Assembly (NCBI RefSeq): GCF_028023555.1
Contig: NZ_JAQIOY010000004.1
Location: forward strand, 186,001 to 250,000
DNA from: Thalassococcus_A lentus
GTDB taxonomy: Bacteria > Pseudomonadota > Alphaproteobacteria > Rhodobacterales > Rhodobacteraceae
DNA: 64,000 nucleotides
Direction: 5' to 3'
Shown here piece by piece: positions 51,129-60,261 of this stretch. Each line of letters begins with the position of its first letter. Position 1 is the stretch's first letter. The notes beneath the pieces are model-generated. The model was not told the origin of the DNA, made no database searches, and was given only the letters and a program-made list of their open reading frames with translations. A program made the position numbers and the translations under genes.

Positions 51129-52348
51129 CAGACGCGCTCCTTCCGATCAAGCTCTTCGCAGATTTCGTTCACAACCTGATCCACCAGCGCTGCGCTGGCG
51201 GTTGCCACATCCCACCCCGCATGGGCCATGGCCGCGGCCTGATCCGGTGCTGTCAGATTGGTCAGCGCGCTGGCCAGAGAATCTGCGTCACGGACAATTC
51301 GGGCGGCGCCTGCCTCGACAAGTCTGGTGTATCCCGCAAGATGTCCGCCGACGTTTGGCCCGTACAAAATCGCAGTGCCCAGAGCAGCGGCTTCCATAGG
51401 GTCGTGACCGCCGTGACCGGCCACAAGAGATCCACCAAGAAAAGCCAAAGGCGCCAGACGGTACCACATCCCCAGTTCTTCGGGCCCTTCTGCCATCAGA
51501 ACCATGGTGTTGTCGTCAAGCGTTTCGCCTGCATCCCAGTTCGCGCAGCGCATCTGCTCGGCTTCGACAGCCCGGGCGATTGCTGGTGCCTCTGCCTCGT
51601 CATGCGGCACGATGATCAGCAGCAATCGATGGGCCATGCGTACGGCGCGTCTGTGGGCTCTTAGAATGTCGTTCACTTCGGCAGCGCGCAGGCGTGCAGC
51701 CAGCCACACCGGGCGGCCGCCCAAAAGGCCGGCCAATTCCTCGCGGCTGTCTTCGTCGCAGCCCAAAGGCACGCCTGTGTCCAGCAATGGCCCGGATATG
51801 CGCAAATGATTGGGCGCGACACCCAAGCGGCGCAGGTCGCGGCCTGCCTGCGGTGTCGTTGCGTGAATTTTGTGGAACAAGGCAAGCGTTGCCGGAGCCG
51901 GATCAGGCAACCAACGTGGGGCAGGGCTGGACCAAGGTGCATTTTCCGCATCCAGTGCAACCAATTGCGCACCCTGTTCCCGCAGGCTGTGCAGGAGCGC
52001 CGGGCGCAGTGATTTCTGGCCGACCCACAGCACGATGTCCGGGCGCAGCGCGGCGGCGAATTCTTCGCAGGCGCTGGCCCGCTCGGGCGGCAGATCTGCG
52101 CCAGTCATGGCAGTGTCTGCGGCATGGGCGGCGGCACTGCCGAAAAGGATTACCTGGATTTCTGGCCGTTGGTACAAAAGCCGCGAGCAAAGCGCCGCAA
52201 GCGCATGACCCTGCGACGGCGTTTCGCCATAGGCCATGACCACTGGCCCCGATCCACGATCCGGCAGCAATGGAGGGTGTTCAGCCGGCGCTTGGGCGCC
52301 ACGCGCAAAGGTCAGGTAGGCTGACAGGCTCAGCGCGCGGCGGCTCAT
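51128..52348 (-). CDS. waaA: 3-deoxy-D-manno-octulosonic acid (Kdo) transferase
   Basis: 406 residues, GT30-type. RLYQRPEIQVILFGSAAA, the binding segment VAGHGGHDPMEAAALGTAIL and YGPNVGGHLAGYTRLVEAGA fit WaaA/KdtA. It adds Kdo to lipid IVA at the membrane. ATG 52348 is used; a longer upstream frame would overlap the DUF4170 gene. Four bases after that gene's stop, coupled to lpxK. Confidence 0.9.
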   Translation of the reverse strand: MSRRALSLSAYLTFARGAQAPAEHPPLLPDRGSGPVVMAYGETPSQGHALAALCSRLLYQRPEIQVILFGSAAAHAADTAMTGADLPPERASACEEFAAALRPDIVLWVGQKSLRPALLHSLREQGAQLVALDAENAPWSSPAPRWLPDPAPATLALFHKIHATTPQAGRDLRRLGVAPNHLRISGPLLDTGVPLGCDEDSREELAGLLGGRPVWLAARLRAAEVNDILRAHRRAVRMAHRLLLIIVPHDEAEAPAIARAVEAEQMRCANWDAGETLDDNTMVLMAEGPEELGMWYRLAPLAFLGGSLVAGHGGHDPMEAAALGTAILYGPNVGGHLAGYTRLVEAGAARIVRDADSLASALTNLTAPDQAAAMAHAGWDVATASAALVDQVVNEICEELDRKERV

Positions 52349-52352
52349 GATA

Positions 52353-52592
52353 TTAGCCCAGTTCCTCGGTCGAGGACGCGGCGGCCTCTTCGTCGCGCAG
52401 GCGATGCAGATGGGCGATGAAATACCGCATATGGGCGTTGTCGACCGTGCGCTGGGCTTCGGCCTTCCATGCGTTGAAGGCCGATTCATAGTCCGGGAAG
52501 ATGCCGACAACGTGGATGTCGTCCACGTCGCGAAAGACAGTTTTGGTGGGGTCTTCCAGCTCGCCGCCAAAGACCAGATGAAGCCGTTGCAT
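52353..52592 (-). CDS. DUF4170 protein
   Basis: 79 residues: MQRLHLVFGGELEDPTKTVF, RDVDDIHVVGIFPDYESAFN, AWKAEAQRTVDNAHMRYFIA. DUF4170 proteins precede waaA in many Rhodobacteraceae. A small soluble protein with a conserved core, possibly a partner of the Kdo pathway. Unknown function. Confidence 0.88.
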   Translation of the reverse strand: MQRLHLVFGGELEDPTKTVFRDVDDIHVVGIFPDYESAFNAWKAEAQRTVDNAHMRYFIAHLHRLRDEEAAASSTEELG

Positions 52593-52742
52593 GGCATATT
52601 CCTTTAATAGAAGCCGTTTGAGCCGGAGCCTACCTTATGGCGGTGCGGCGTCAAGCAAAGCCCCGGCGATCAGGGGCGGCCAGAGTTCTGATTTTTGGAT
52701 TAGCCTCAAAAAGGGTACCGATACGACCCGGGGCAAATCGGT

Positions 52743-53084
52743 TCAGGCCATGATGTCCAGAATGCGTTCCGGTGGACGCCCGATTGCGGCCTTGTCACCG
52801 GCAATCAGCACCGGCCGTTCGATCAATTTGGGCGCTTTGGCCATGGCAGCGAACAGTGCGTCGTCGGGCATGTCGCGGGTCAGTCCCATCTCTTTGAACA
52901 CGGCCTCTTTCGGGCGCATCATCGCGATAACGGGCCCTCCCAGCTTGGCATGCAGGGCGCGCAGCTCCTCTTGGTCCGGAGCATCGTCCAGATAGCGCCG
53001 AACTGAAAATTCCACCCCTTGCTCTTCGAGCAGAGCTAAAGCCTGCCGGGATTTGGTGCATCGTGGGTTGTGCCACAGGATCAT
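52743..53084 (-). CDS. ArsC-like glutaredoxin-type reductase (Spx/ArsC family)
   Basis: 113 residues. The motif HNPRCTKSRQAL holds the catalytic cysteine (Cys8), with the KxxR-like segment in PVLIAGDKAAIGRPPERIL and RPKEAVFKEMGL. This is the glutaredoxin-dependent ArsC/YffB fold; true arsenate reductase or a thiol-dependent variant. No arsenic-resistance genes nearby. Overlaps pyrD by four bases. Confidence 0.85.
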   Translation of the reverse strand: MILWHNPRCTKSRQALALLEEQGVEFSVRRYLDDAPDQEELRALHAKLGGPVIAMMRPKEAVFKEMGLTRDMPDDALFAAMAKAPKLIERPVLIAGDKAAIGRPPERILDIMA

Positions 53085-54139
53085 AGCCAGTCCTTTCGTC
53101 CACTGCCGACAGCATCTGCAACCGACTGAAACCCATCGCGAGCCAGCAGTGCGTCCAGTCCACCGGTGATCTCTTTCACCAAGGAGATGCCCCCGTAAAC
53201 AAGCGCGGTATAAAGCTGAACGACCGACGCGCCTGCGCGAATTTTCTGATAGGCCTGTTCGGCTGAACCCACGCCGCCGACCCCGATCAGGGGCAGGTCG
53301 CCATTGGTCAGATCGGACAAGTGCGCCAGAACGCGGGTTGAGCGTTCAAACAATGGCTGGCCCGAAAGCCCGCCTGCCTGCCCTTTGTGTTTGCTGTGCA
53401 GGCCATCGCGGGACAGGGTTGTGTTGGTCGCGATCACGCCGGCCACGCCTGAGCTGAGTGCGACCTCTGCCACGTCCGCCAGGCCAGCGGCGTCCAGATC
53501 CGGGGCGATTTTCAGAAAAACCGGGATCGGTTTCGCAAGGCCGCTGTTCGCGTCCATGACCCCAGCCAGCAAGGCCGATAGTGCGTCTTTGCCCTGCAAG
53601 TCACGCAGTTTTTCGGTGTTGGGTGAACTGACATTGACCGTGGCAAAATCCAGATGCGCGCCGCAATGTGCCAACACTTGCGCAAAGTCGCGGGCGCGGT
53701 CATCTGATGTCTTGTTTGCCCCGAGGTTCAGTCCAAGGATCATGTTTGCCGGCCGTTTGGCCAGCCGGTCGCCAATGGCAACCATGCCCTCATTGTTAAA
53801 GCCAAAGCGATTGATGGCGGCCTTGTCTTCGGTGAGCCGGAACAAACGCGGCTTTGGGTTGCCCGGCTGCGGATAGGGTGTTGCTGCCCCCACCTCGACA
53901 AAGCCGAAACCCGATCTGGACAATCCATCCAGTGCCTCGGCGTTTTTGTCGAAACCGGCGGCCAGACCCACAGGGTTGGGCAGCTCCAGTCCAGCGATCT
54001 GACAGCGCAACCGATCGGATGTCATTGTGCCTGCGCTGGGGGACAGTCCCAGCCGCAGTGCGCGCAGAGCAAGGCCGTGGGCTTGTTCGGGATCAGTTTT
54101 TTGCAGCAGGGCAAGACCTGCGCGTTCAATGAGCTTCAT
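53081..54139 (-). CDS. pyrD: Dihydroorotate dehydrogenase (quinone), class 2
   Basis: 352 residues. NPVGLAAGFDKNAEALDGLS, FVEVGAATPYPQPGNPKPRL, FATVNVSSPNTEKLRDLQGK with the catalytic Ser, and VGGVGSAEQAYQKIRAGASV are class 2 hallmarks. Membrane-associated N-terminal helix (MKLIERAGLALLQKTDPEQA). It oxidises dihydroorotate to orotate with quinone. Overlaps both neighbours by four bases. Confidence 0.95.
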   Translation of the reverse strand: MKLIERAGLALLQKTDPEQAHGLALRALRLGLSPSAGTMTSDRLRCQIAGLELPNPVGLAAGFDKNAEALDGLSRSGFGFVEVGAATPYPQPGNPKPRLFRLTEDKAAINRFGFNNEGMVAIGDRLAKRPANMILGLNLGANKTSDDRARDFAQVLAHCGAHLDFATVNVSSPNTEKLRDLQGKDALSALLAGVMDANSGLAKPIPVFLKIAPDLDAAGLADVAEVALSSGVAGVIATNTTLSRDGLHSKHKGQAGGLSGQPLFERSTRVLAHLSDLTNGDLPLIGVGGVGSAEQAYQKIRAGASVVQLYTALVYGGISLVKEITGGLDALLARDGFQSVADAVGSGRKDWL

Positions 54140-54570
54140 CCGAAGACATCTCCTGCATCGGTGGGCGCGCAGCGGATCAGGCGCGATGTTTCAACCGCGG
54201 CCTGACGGTGCACCACGGCAATTGCATAGTCAGGATCCTTGACCATCGCCATGAAGGCATGCGCCGAAGGATAGCGGGCGATAAATACATGGTCCCAGGC
54301 TTCGTCCGCAGGGCCAATCAGCCCGCATCGCCAGTTGCCCCGCCACAGGATCGAGCCGCCAACCCGCCGCAGAACCGGGCCGCTGTGCGTGCCGTAGTTT
54401 GCATAGGCCTGCTCGCCCGTCAGTCCCGCATTGGCAAGGGCGTGCTCTGCTGGATAGGCGGCACGGTCACGCAGGCGGACAAGGTTTAGCATTTCGCAAG
54501 GCTCATTACGGTCCAGGCCCTTGAACAGGTCAAACTGCACGCGGGTTGGATCGACGAAGGCTTCGGTCAT
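54136..54570 (-). CDS. DUF1330-like protein
   Basis: 144 residues. EMLNLVRLRDRAAYPAEHAL, YGTHSGPVLRRVGGSILWRG and WDHVFIARYPSAHAFMAMVK resemble the ferredoxin-like dimeric DUF1330/Dabb fold. No enzyme is implied. Overlaps both neighbours by four bases in the pyrD operon. Confidence 0.75.
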   Translation of the reverse strand: MTEAFVDPTRVQFDLFKGLDRNEPCEMLNLVRLRDRAAYPAEHALANAGLTGEQAYANYGTHSGPVLRRVGGSILWRGNWRCGLIGPADEAWDHVFIARYPSAHAFMAMVKDPDYAIAVVHRQAAVETSRLIRCAPTDAGDVFG

Positions 54571-54908
54571 GCGATGTTTTCAGGAAAGCTATGCTCGCCG
54601 TCCGGCCCCAAAGGCAGGGGCTGGGCCCAAGTCACGTCAGCCAGACGCAGCGGACCATACAAGTGCGGGAACAACTGACCGCCACGGCTTTCTTCCCATT
54701 TCAGGCCGTCACCCATCCGGTCGGTTTCCAACGCGGCAAGCATCAGGCCCTCGGCCCCTGCAAAATGCTTGGCCGCTGTTTCGCGCGCCTGATCAGCGGT
54801 CGAAAAATGGATATAGCCGTCAGCCACATCAATCGGTGCGCCCGTGGTTTCCCCTTTGGCGCGCAATTCGGCCCATTCGTCGGCCCGCAGAATTTTGTAG
54901 ATTTCCAT
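54567..54908 (-). CDS. DUF952 protein
   Basis: 113 residues: MEIYKILRADEWAELRAKGE, DVADGYIHFSTADQARETAA and RGGQLFPHLYGPLRLADVTW match DUF952. Unknown biochemistry; the family is small, acidic and cytoplasmic. ATG 54908 is used. First of four coupled genes ending at arsC-like. Confidence 0.88.
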   Translation of the reverse strand: MEIYKILRADEWAELRAKGETTGAPIDVADGYIHFSTADQARETAAKHFAGAEGLMLAALETDRMGDGLKWEESRGGQLFPHLYGPLRLADVTWAQPLPLGPDGEHSFPENIA

Positions 54909-54949
54909 GCCGCGTGGTTTGCAACGCCCCCGCACGAGGGTCAAGACAT

Positions 54950-55660
54950 CTAAGGCGCGACCGAGATGTTCTGGCGCGCCATTGCTTGGTCAAAGTCGGC
55001 CCCGGCCCGCACATCAGACACCAAGGCCTGCAAGGCGTCCTGCCCGTATGTCGTTTCAATATGCGAGGCCAGAAAACCGGCAGAGCCATAGGCCTCGCGC
55101 CAGTTTTCCTGCGTCACCAGTGACTTCCAGTCATACAGTGTTTTGGCCTTCAGCACCCATTGTGCGTCTGCCAATGTGCCGGGCGTGCGATAACGGGAAT
55201 CTGGCGATAAATGCACGGCCAGTCCTTCATCAAACCAATGCGGAAAGCGGGGGTTCCAAAGATCGGAAATCGCATAGTTCTGATGGAGCGCAATGTGGCT
55301 GAATTCATGCCCCAGCACGTCCGCGTTCACACCTTCCGGCCCCAGCAGAACGAGATGGCGACCATAGGCCAACCCAGCCGGATAGAGACCAAACCGATCC
55401 GCGCAGGCCTGATGGTGGCAAAATATGATGCGCGGGTGCCGGAACGCGCCGTGAAACGCTTCTGCGCGTTGCGCAGCGGTCTCTACAATTCGGTGCAGAT
55501 CAGCCTGCCGCGTCTGATCATCTGTCCAGATGCCCGGCGCGACATTGTGCAGACCGGCCCAACGGGGCCAGAGGGCGTGTTGCGGTCCGGGTAAAACTGC
55601 CGCCGCAAGCGCGGCAAGGCCGATTAACGCCAGCAAAGACAAGGACAAAACGCGTCTCAT
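54950..55660 (-). CDS. Secreted gluzincin-type metallopeptidase-like protein
   Basis: 236 residues. Signal anchor (MRRVLSLSLLALIGLAALAA), then DVLGHEFSHIALHQNYAISD, where HExxH gives two zinc ligands and the catalytic Glu, and HWFDEGLAVHLSPD supplies the downstream Glu (E-G-L-A). This is a gluzincin pattern similar to M1/DUF1570-type proteins. Periplasmic or cell-surface. Substrate unknown. GTG 55666 is an alternative start. Confidence 0.8.
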   Translation of the reverse strand: MRRVLSLSLLALIGLAALAAAVLPGPQHALWPRWAGLHNVAPGIWTDDQTRQADLHRIVETAAQRAEAFHGAFRHPRIIFCHHQACADRFGLYPAGLAYGRHLVLLGPEGVNADVLGHEFSHIALHQNYAISDLWNPRFPHWFDEGLAVHLSPDSRYRTPGTLADAQWVLKAKTLYDWKSLVTQENWREAYGSAGFLASHIETTYGQDALQALVSDVRAGADFDQAMARQNISVAP

Positions 55661-55837
55661 GCACACGATTTAGGAACGCGGCGCATTCTGACCAAGGGCT
55701 CTGGCCATGTTGCCTGTGTTTCGGGCTGTCATCGCTCTGTTACGCGCGACAGTGTATTTGCCCCAGCGTAGCCTTTGACTCGGACGCTGGGCCGAGTCAC
55801 CATCGGCACATAAATCACATGACAGAGAGGATTCCCG

Positions 55838-57400
55838 ATGTCTGCTCGCCTTCTTTCCGGAGCTGCTGCCCTAGCCCTGACGGCCGGTGCCGCCAGCGCT
55901 GATTACACGTTGCACATTATTCACGTAAACGATCTGCACAGCCGGATCGAACCCATCAATAAATATGACTCGACCTGCAAAGCCGAAGACAATGCCGAGG
56001 GCAAATGCTTTGGTGGGGTTGCTCGTGTTGCGACCAAAATTGCCGAACTGCGCGCCGAACTGGCCGGACAGAACGTTCTCGTTCTGGATGCCGGTGACCA
56101 GTATCAGGGCTCATTGATGTATACGACCTACAAGGGTGATGCCGAAATCGAGTTCATGCAACAAATCGGCTTTGACGCCATGGCCGTGGGCAACCACGAA
56201 TTTGACGATGGTGACGAAGGTCTGGCCAAACTGGCAGACGGTGTGTCGTTCCCGGTGATTTCCGGCAACATCAATGTTTCGGGATCCAATGTTCTGGCGG
56301 GCAAGATCGATGACCACCTCGTACTTGAGGTCGGCGGCGAAAAGATTGGTATCGTTTCGGCGCTTGCCGTGGACACCGTGGAAACATCCAGCCCGTCCGA
56401 AGCCGTGATCTTTTCCGACGAAATCGAAAGTCTGCAACAGGATGTTGCGGTTTTGACCGAACAGGGCGTGACCAAGATCATCGCGCTGAACCACGTGGGT
56501 GTGGGCAAAGATATGGCCATTGCGGCCGCGGTTGACGGCCTCGACGCTGTGGTGGGTGGGCATTCGCACACCAAGTTTTCGAACACCGAAGAAGGCGCCA
56601 TGGCCTATCCGACAATGGTCGACGGTGTGCCGGTGGTTCAGGCCTACGCTTATTCGAAATATGTGGGTCATCTGACGCTGACATTTGACGATGCGGGCAA
56701 CGTCACAGAAGCCTCTGGCGACACCATCCTGCTGGACGCTTCGGTTGCAGAAGACGAAGGCATCGTTGCACGGGTCGCAGAGCTGGCCGGTCCGATCGAA
56801 GAGATGAAAACGCGCGTTGTCGCTGAGGCGGGTGCAGCGATTGAGGGCGACCGTTCGGTTTGCCGCGCGATGGAATGCGCAATGGGCAACCTTGTTGCAG
56901 ACGCCATGCTGGACCGTGTGAAGGATCAGGGCGTCGAGATTGCCATCCAGAACGGCGGCGGTCTGCGGGCATCCATCGATGCGGGCGAAGTGACCATGGG
57001 CGAAGTGCTGACGGTTCTGCCGTTCCAGAACACGCTTTCCACTTTCCAGGTGACTGGCGCCACGATCGTGGCCGCGCTGGAAAATGGCGTCAGCCAGATG
57101 GAAGAGGGCGCAGGCCGCTTCCCGCAGGTGGCGGGTATGTCCTACACCGTTGATCCTGCTGCCGAGGCAGGCAGCCGTATCTCGGGCGTTATGGTTGGTG
57201 GCGCGCCGATTGAGATGGACAAGGTCTATGGCGTTGTCAGTAACAACTACGTCCGCAACGGCGGCGACGGTTACAAGATGTTCCGTGACGCTGAAAACGC
57301 CTATGACTACGGCCCCGATCTGGCAGACGTGACGGCTGAATACATCGCAGCCAACGCGCCTTACACGCCGTACACCGATGGCCGGATCACTGTGAAGTAA
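55838..57400 (+). CDS. 5'-nucleotidase / metallophosphatase (UshA-like)
   Basis: 520 residues with signal peptide (MSARLLSGAAALALTAGAAS). Metal ligands: HVNDLHSRIEP, DAGDQYQGS, AVGNHEFDDG, ALNHVGVGKD and VGGHSHT; the substrate domain has QNGGGLRASIDAG and the VSNNYVRNGGDGYKMF end. It hydrolyses nucleotides or UDP-sugars in the periplasm, supplying nucleosides that BMP-type importers could take up (inference). Followed by a strong terminator. Confidence 0.93.
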   Translation: MSARLLSGAAALALTAGAASADYTLHIIHVNDLHSRIEPINKYDSTCKAEDNAEGKCFGGVARVATKIAELRAELAGQNVLVLDAGDQYQGSLMYTTYKGDAEIEFMQQIGFDAMAVGNHEFDDGDEGLAKLADGVSFPVISGNINVSGSNVLAGKIDDHLVLEVGGEKIGIVSALAVDTVETSSPSEAVIFSDEIESLQQDVAVLTEQGVTKIIALNHVGVGKDMAIAAAVDGLDAVVGGHSHTKFSNTEEGAMAYPTMVDGVPVVQAYAYSKYVGHLTLTFDDAGNVTEASGDTILLDASVAEDEGIVARVAELAGPIEEMKTRVVAEAGAAIEGDRSVCRAMECAMGNLVADAMLDRVKDQGVEIAIQNGGGLRASIDAGEVTMGEVLTVLPFQNTLSTFQVTGATIVAALENGVSQMEEGAGRFPQVAGMSYTVDPAAEAGSRISGVMVGGAPIEMDKVYGVVSNNYVRNGGDGYKMFRDAENAYDYGPDLADVTAEYIAANAPYTPYTDGRITVK

Positions 57401-57423
57401 TCGGCACTATCCCAAGAACAGCG

Positions 57424-57456
57424 AAGGGCGGGCCATAGGACCCGCCCTTTTTCTTT
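57424..57456 (+). terminator. Intrinsic terminator after the 5'-nucleotidase
   Basis: AAGGGCGGG and CCCGCCCTT pair around a short central loop, then TTTTTCTTT. Confidence 0.9.
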
Positions 57457-57483
57457 GATCGTCAGGCTGACTGATTGTTTGGG

Positions 57484-57819
57484 TCAGTCGCTAAGATCGT
57501 CATACACATCCAGCGCCTTGGCAGCATACATCAGCCCGGGACCGCCACCCATCTGAATACAGGTCGCAAGCACCTCGGCCACCTCTTCACGGGTGGCCCC
57601 AAGGCGGATCAGTGCTTCGGTGTGGAACAGGATGCACGGCTCGCAGCGCGTTGCCACGGCGATCCCAAGCGCCACATATTCCTTTTCCTTGAAGCTGAGC
57701 GCGCCATCTTGCTTGACGGTTTTGCCAAGGGCGCCAAAGGCGGCGGTGGTGTCGGGGATGATCTTGTTCAGGCTTTTCAGTTGGCCTTTTGTGTCATCCA
57801 GTCTGTCTTTCCAGCTCAT
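57484..57819 (-). CDS. Carboxymuconolactone decarboxylase / AhpD-like protein
   Basis: 111 residues. The peroxidatic pair CEPCILFHTEALIRLGATRE (CxxC plus His and Glu), then EEVAEVLATCIQMGGGPGLM. AhpD-like members reduce a partner thiol; others are decarboxylases. The start at 57819 (MSWKDRLDDTKG) follows AAGGAAAC; a longer frame is not conserved. Downstream of mcd. Confidence 0.85.
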   Translation of the reverse strand: MSWKDRLDDTKGQLKSLNKIIPDTTAAFGALGKTVKQDGALSFKEKEYVALGIAVATRCEPCILFHTEALIRLGATREEVAEVLATCIQMGGGPGLMYAAKALDVYDDLSD

Positions 57820-57981
57820 GTCGTTTCCTTGCGATATGTTTGCGCATTCATCACAAGTTTTGGCGCGAGGGTCTTTGAGGTAGATCAGGTTATCGACCCG
57901 CGGCTTGCTCAAATAGAAACAGGCCGGCGACGTTGTAAGTCACCGGCCTGTCTGAAAGATTTTGTGTGCTTGCGCGGGCTG

Positions 57982-59667
57982 TCAGCCCAGCAGGCGTCGT
58001 GCGATGACCTGTGCTTGGATTTCAGCGGCACCTTCAAAGATATTCAGAATGCGTGCGTCGCACAGAATGCGGCTGACGCTGTATTCCAAGGCAAAGCCGT
58101 TGCCACCGTGGATCTGCAGGGCGTTATCCGCTGCAGCCCAGGCCACGCGGGCGCCGAGCAGTTTGGCCATGCCGGCCTCAAGATCGCAGCGGCGGCCTTC
58201 GTCTTTTTCGCGGGCGCTGAAGTAGGTCAGCTGTCGCGCGATCATGATTTCCACGGCCATCATGGCCAGCTTGCCAGACACACGCGGGAAGGCGATCAGC
58301 GATTTGCCGAATTGTTTGCGGTCCTGTGCGTATTGCATTCCGACATCCAGTGCCGACTGGGCAACGCCGATGGCGCGCGCCGCGGTTTGAATGCGGGCGG
58401 ATTCAAAGGTTTCCATCAGTTGCTTGAAACCTTTGCCTTCTTCGCCGCCCAGCAGGTTTTCACCCTTCACTTTGAAATCATCAAAGTTAACGGTGTATTC
58501 CTTCATGCCGCGATAACCGAGCACTTCAATCTCGCCACCAGAGATGCCGGGATCCTGCCAAGGCTGTTCGTCGGTGCCCGGCGTCTTTTCAGCGAGGAAC
58601 ATCGACAAACCCTTGTAGTTGTCGGTGTCCGGCACGGTGCGGGCCAGAACGGTCATCACATGGGTTCGCGCCGCATGGGTGATCCATGTCTTGTTGCCGT
58701 TGACGATCCAGTCGCCGTTCTCATCCTTGACGGCCTTGGTACGCAGGCTGCCCAGGTCAGAGCCGGTGTTCGGCTCGGTAAACACGGCGGTTGGCAGGAT
58801 CTCACCCGAGGCAAGGCCGGGCAGCCACTTTTCCTTTTGCTCTGGCGTGCCGCCAGCAATGATCAGTTCTGCGGCAATCTCGGACCGGGTGCCGAGCGAG
58901 CCAACGCCGATGTAGGCGCGCGACAGTTCTTCGGAAACGACGCACATGGAATTCTTGGACAGGCCAAACCCACCGAACTCTTCTGGGATGGTCAGACCAA
59001 AGACACCCATTTCGGCCAGCTCTTCGATCACCTCCATCGGGATCAGCTCATCCTTGAGGTGCCATTCGTGGGCATGTGGCAGCACCTTGTCGACCGCGTA
59101 GCGGCGGAACTGTTCCCGGATCATTTCCAGTTCATCGTCCAAGCCACACCGACCCACGGTGATTTCAGCCGAGCGTTCTTCCATCAGTTCGACCAGCCGC
59201 GTGCGCGCCGCCTGCGTGTTGGCGCCTTGGGTCAGAGTCATGACCGCGTCAGACATCAAACCGCGCATATCGTCCTGTGACAGGCCCAGATCCTGCAGAC
59301 GAACCATTTCGCCCTGGTTCATCTGGATGCCGCCGTAGATCTGCCAGAGGTATTCGCCAAAGGCGATCTGGTGCAGCAGTTGCTCGACTTCGCCAAAGGT
59401 GCCGTCGGCCTGCATGCGTTCGGCCCAGCCCTGCATCTGGCGCAGCGATTCGAGATAGGTGGCGAACCATGCCAGCCCGTGGGCCGCAGTTTGGTTCGCT
59501 TCGATCGCAGCGCCGGACACCCGGCCATCTACGCTGACCATGTCGCGGACACGAGTTCGCGCAATTTCAAAGACTTCCTCGACTGGGGCTACCGCCGCGC
59601 CGGTCAGGGAAAGAAGGTCGGGCAGGATCACGCTGCCAAGGCTCAGGTCTTGTCCGTCATGGGCCAT
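57982..59667 (-). CDS. mcd: (2S)-methylsuccinyl-CoA dehydrogenase
   Basis: 561 residues, about 170 longer than ordinary acyl-CoA dehydrogenases. The N-terminal extension (MAHDGQDLSLGSVILPDLLS to VRLQDLGLSQDD) is typical of Mcd of the ethylmalonyl-CoA pathway. The C-terminal acyl-CoA dehydrogenase core has LTIPEEFGGFGLSKNSM, FTEPNTGSDLGSLRT, GNKTWITHAA, RKQFGKSLIAFPRVSGKLA and LQIHGGNGFALEYSVSRIL. It oxidises methylsuccinyl-CoA to mesaconyl-CoA with FAD. Expected from the ccr gene at 36.4 kb. Unlinked to other pathway genes here. Confidence 0.93.
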   Translation of the reverse strand: MAHDGQDLSLGSVILPDLLSLTGAAVAPVEEVFEIARTRVRDMVSVDGRVSGAAIEANQTAAHGLAWFATYLESLRQMQGWAERMQADGTFGEVEQLLHQIAFGEYLWQIYGGIQMNQGEMVRLQDLGLSQDDMRGLMSDAVMTLTQGANTQAARTRLVELMEERSAEITVGRCGLDDELEMIREQFRRYAVDKVLPHAHEWHLKDELIPMEVIEELAEMGVFGLTIPEEFGGFGLSKNSMCVVSEELSRAYIGVGSLGTRSEIAAELIIAGGTPEQKEKWLPGLASGEILPTAVFTEPNTGSDLGSLRTKAVKDENGDWIVNGNKTWITHAARTHVMTVLARTVPDTDNYKGLSMFLAEKTPGTDEQPWQDPGISGGEIEVLGYRGMKEYTVNFDDFKVKGENLLGGEEGKGFKQLMETFESARIQTAARAIGVAQSALDVGMQYAQDRKQFGKSLIAFPRVSGKLAMMAVEIMIARQLTYFSAREKDEGRRCDLEAGMAKLLGARVAWAAADNALQIHGGNGFALEYSVSRILCDARILNIFEGAAEIQAQVIARRLLG

Positions 59668-59713
59668 GATATGGGTCCTCTCTATCTGTCCCGGTCGGGA
59701 TAGCTATTTTGCA

Positions 59714-59726
59714 GTTGCAGCGCAAC
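59714..59726. promoter_or_regulatory. GTTGC-N3-GCAAC inverted repeat upstream of mcd
   Basis: GTTGCAGCGCAAC lies 47 bases upstream of the mcd start. A related TTGCA repeat is upstream of ccr. Possible shared regulator; not proven. Confidence 0.35.
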
Positions 59727-59922
59727 AAAAATACTATTGGTTGCGGCGTTTTGTTCAAAAATTGCGCGCACTAATTCGGCGCTGCAGCAAGTCAAGACCA
59801 CCTTTCGGCCTATTTCGGTTAGTATACCGCATTTGACCGCCTGCACCGATCCGTTGTGGCCAAATCAATGTGGTTCAGGCAAGAGCTTGCTTTAATGACG
59901 CTGCGTGCCACATGTTTTGCCT

Positions 59923-60261
59923 ATGCAGGACGCACCGCATATCCCCGCGCCAGAGCAGATGGCGGCCCATGTCGAGGCTTTGGTTGAGGCTGAAATGCGC
60001 CAATTTCTGCCCGATACGGCGACACGGGCGGCGACTTTGGCTGACTTTTCAAGAATGCGGGTCCGGCGGCCTCGTCCAATCACGGTGAATTTCAGTGGCG
60101 GGATAACGCAGACCTGCTGGTCCGTGACCCGGTCCAATGGTGCCTACAGCGTTCTTTATCTGCCAACAGCAGGGTATTTTTCGCTTTGCGTGGATTCTGA
60201 TTTCGGACCGCTGGACATTGGCGTTCATGGACCGGCCATTGCGGTGTTCAGCGCGGTCTAG
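59923..60261 (+). CDS. Hypothetical 112-residue protein
   Basis: MQDAPHIPAPEQMAAHVEAL, VRRPRPITVNFSGGITQTCW, SVTRSNGAYSVLYLPTAGYF. A beta-rich body with no known motif, soluble. No ribosome site is seen and the start is uncertain; ATG 59923 is a best guess. It overlaps the end of the rhodanese gene by four bases on the opposite strand. Presence of a gene is likely but not certain. Confidence 0.5.
   Translation: MQDAPHIPAPEQMAAHVEALVEAEMRQFLPDTATRAATLADFSRMRVRRPRPITVNFSGGITQTCWSVTRSNGAYSVLYLPTAGYFSLCVDSDFGPLDIGVHGPAIAVFSAV

Noticed and set aside
57475..59280. A 601-codon open frame on the plus strand opposite mcd
   Set aside because: It lies fully antisense to a well-conserved acyl-CoA dehydrogenase and its translation has no domain; GC-rich DNA gives such frames.
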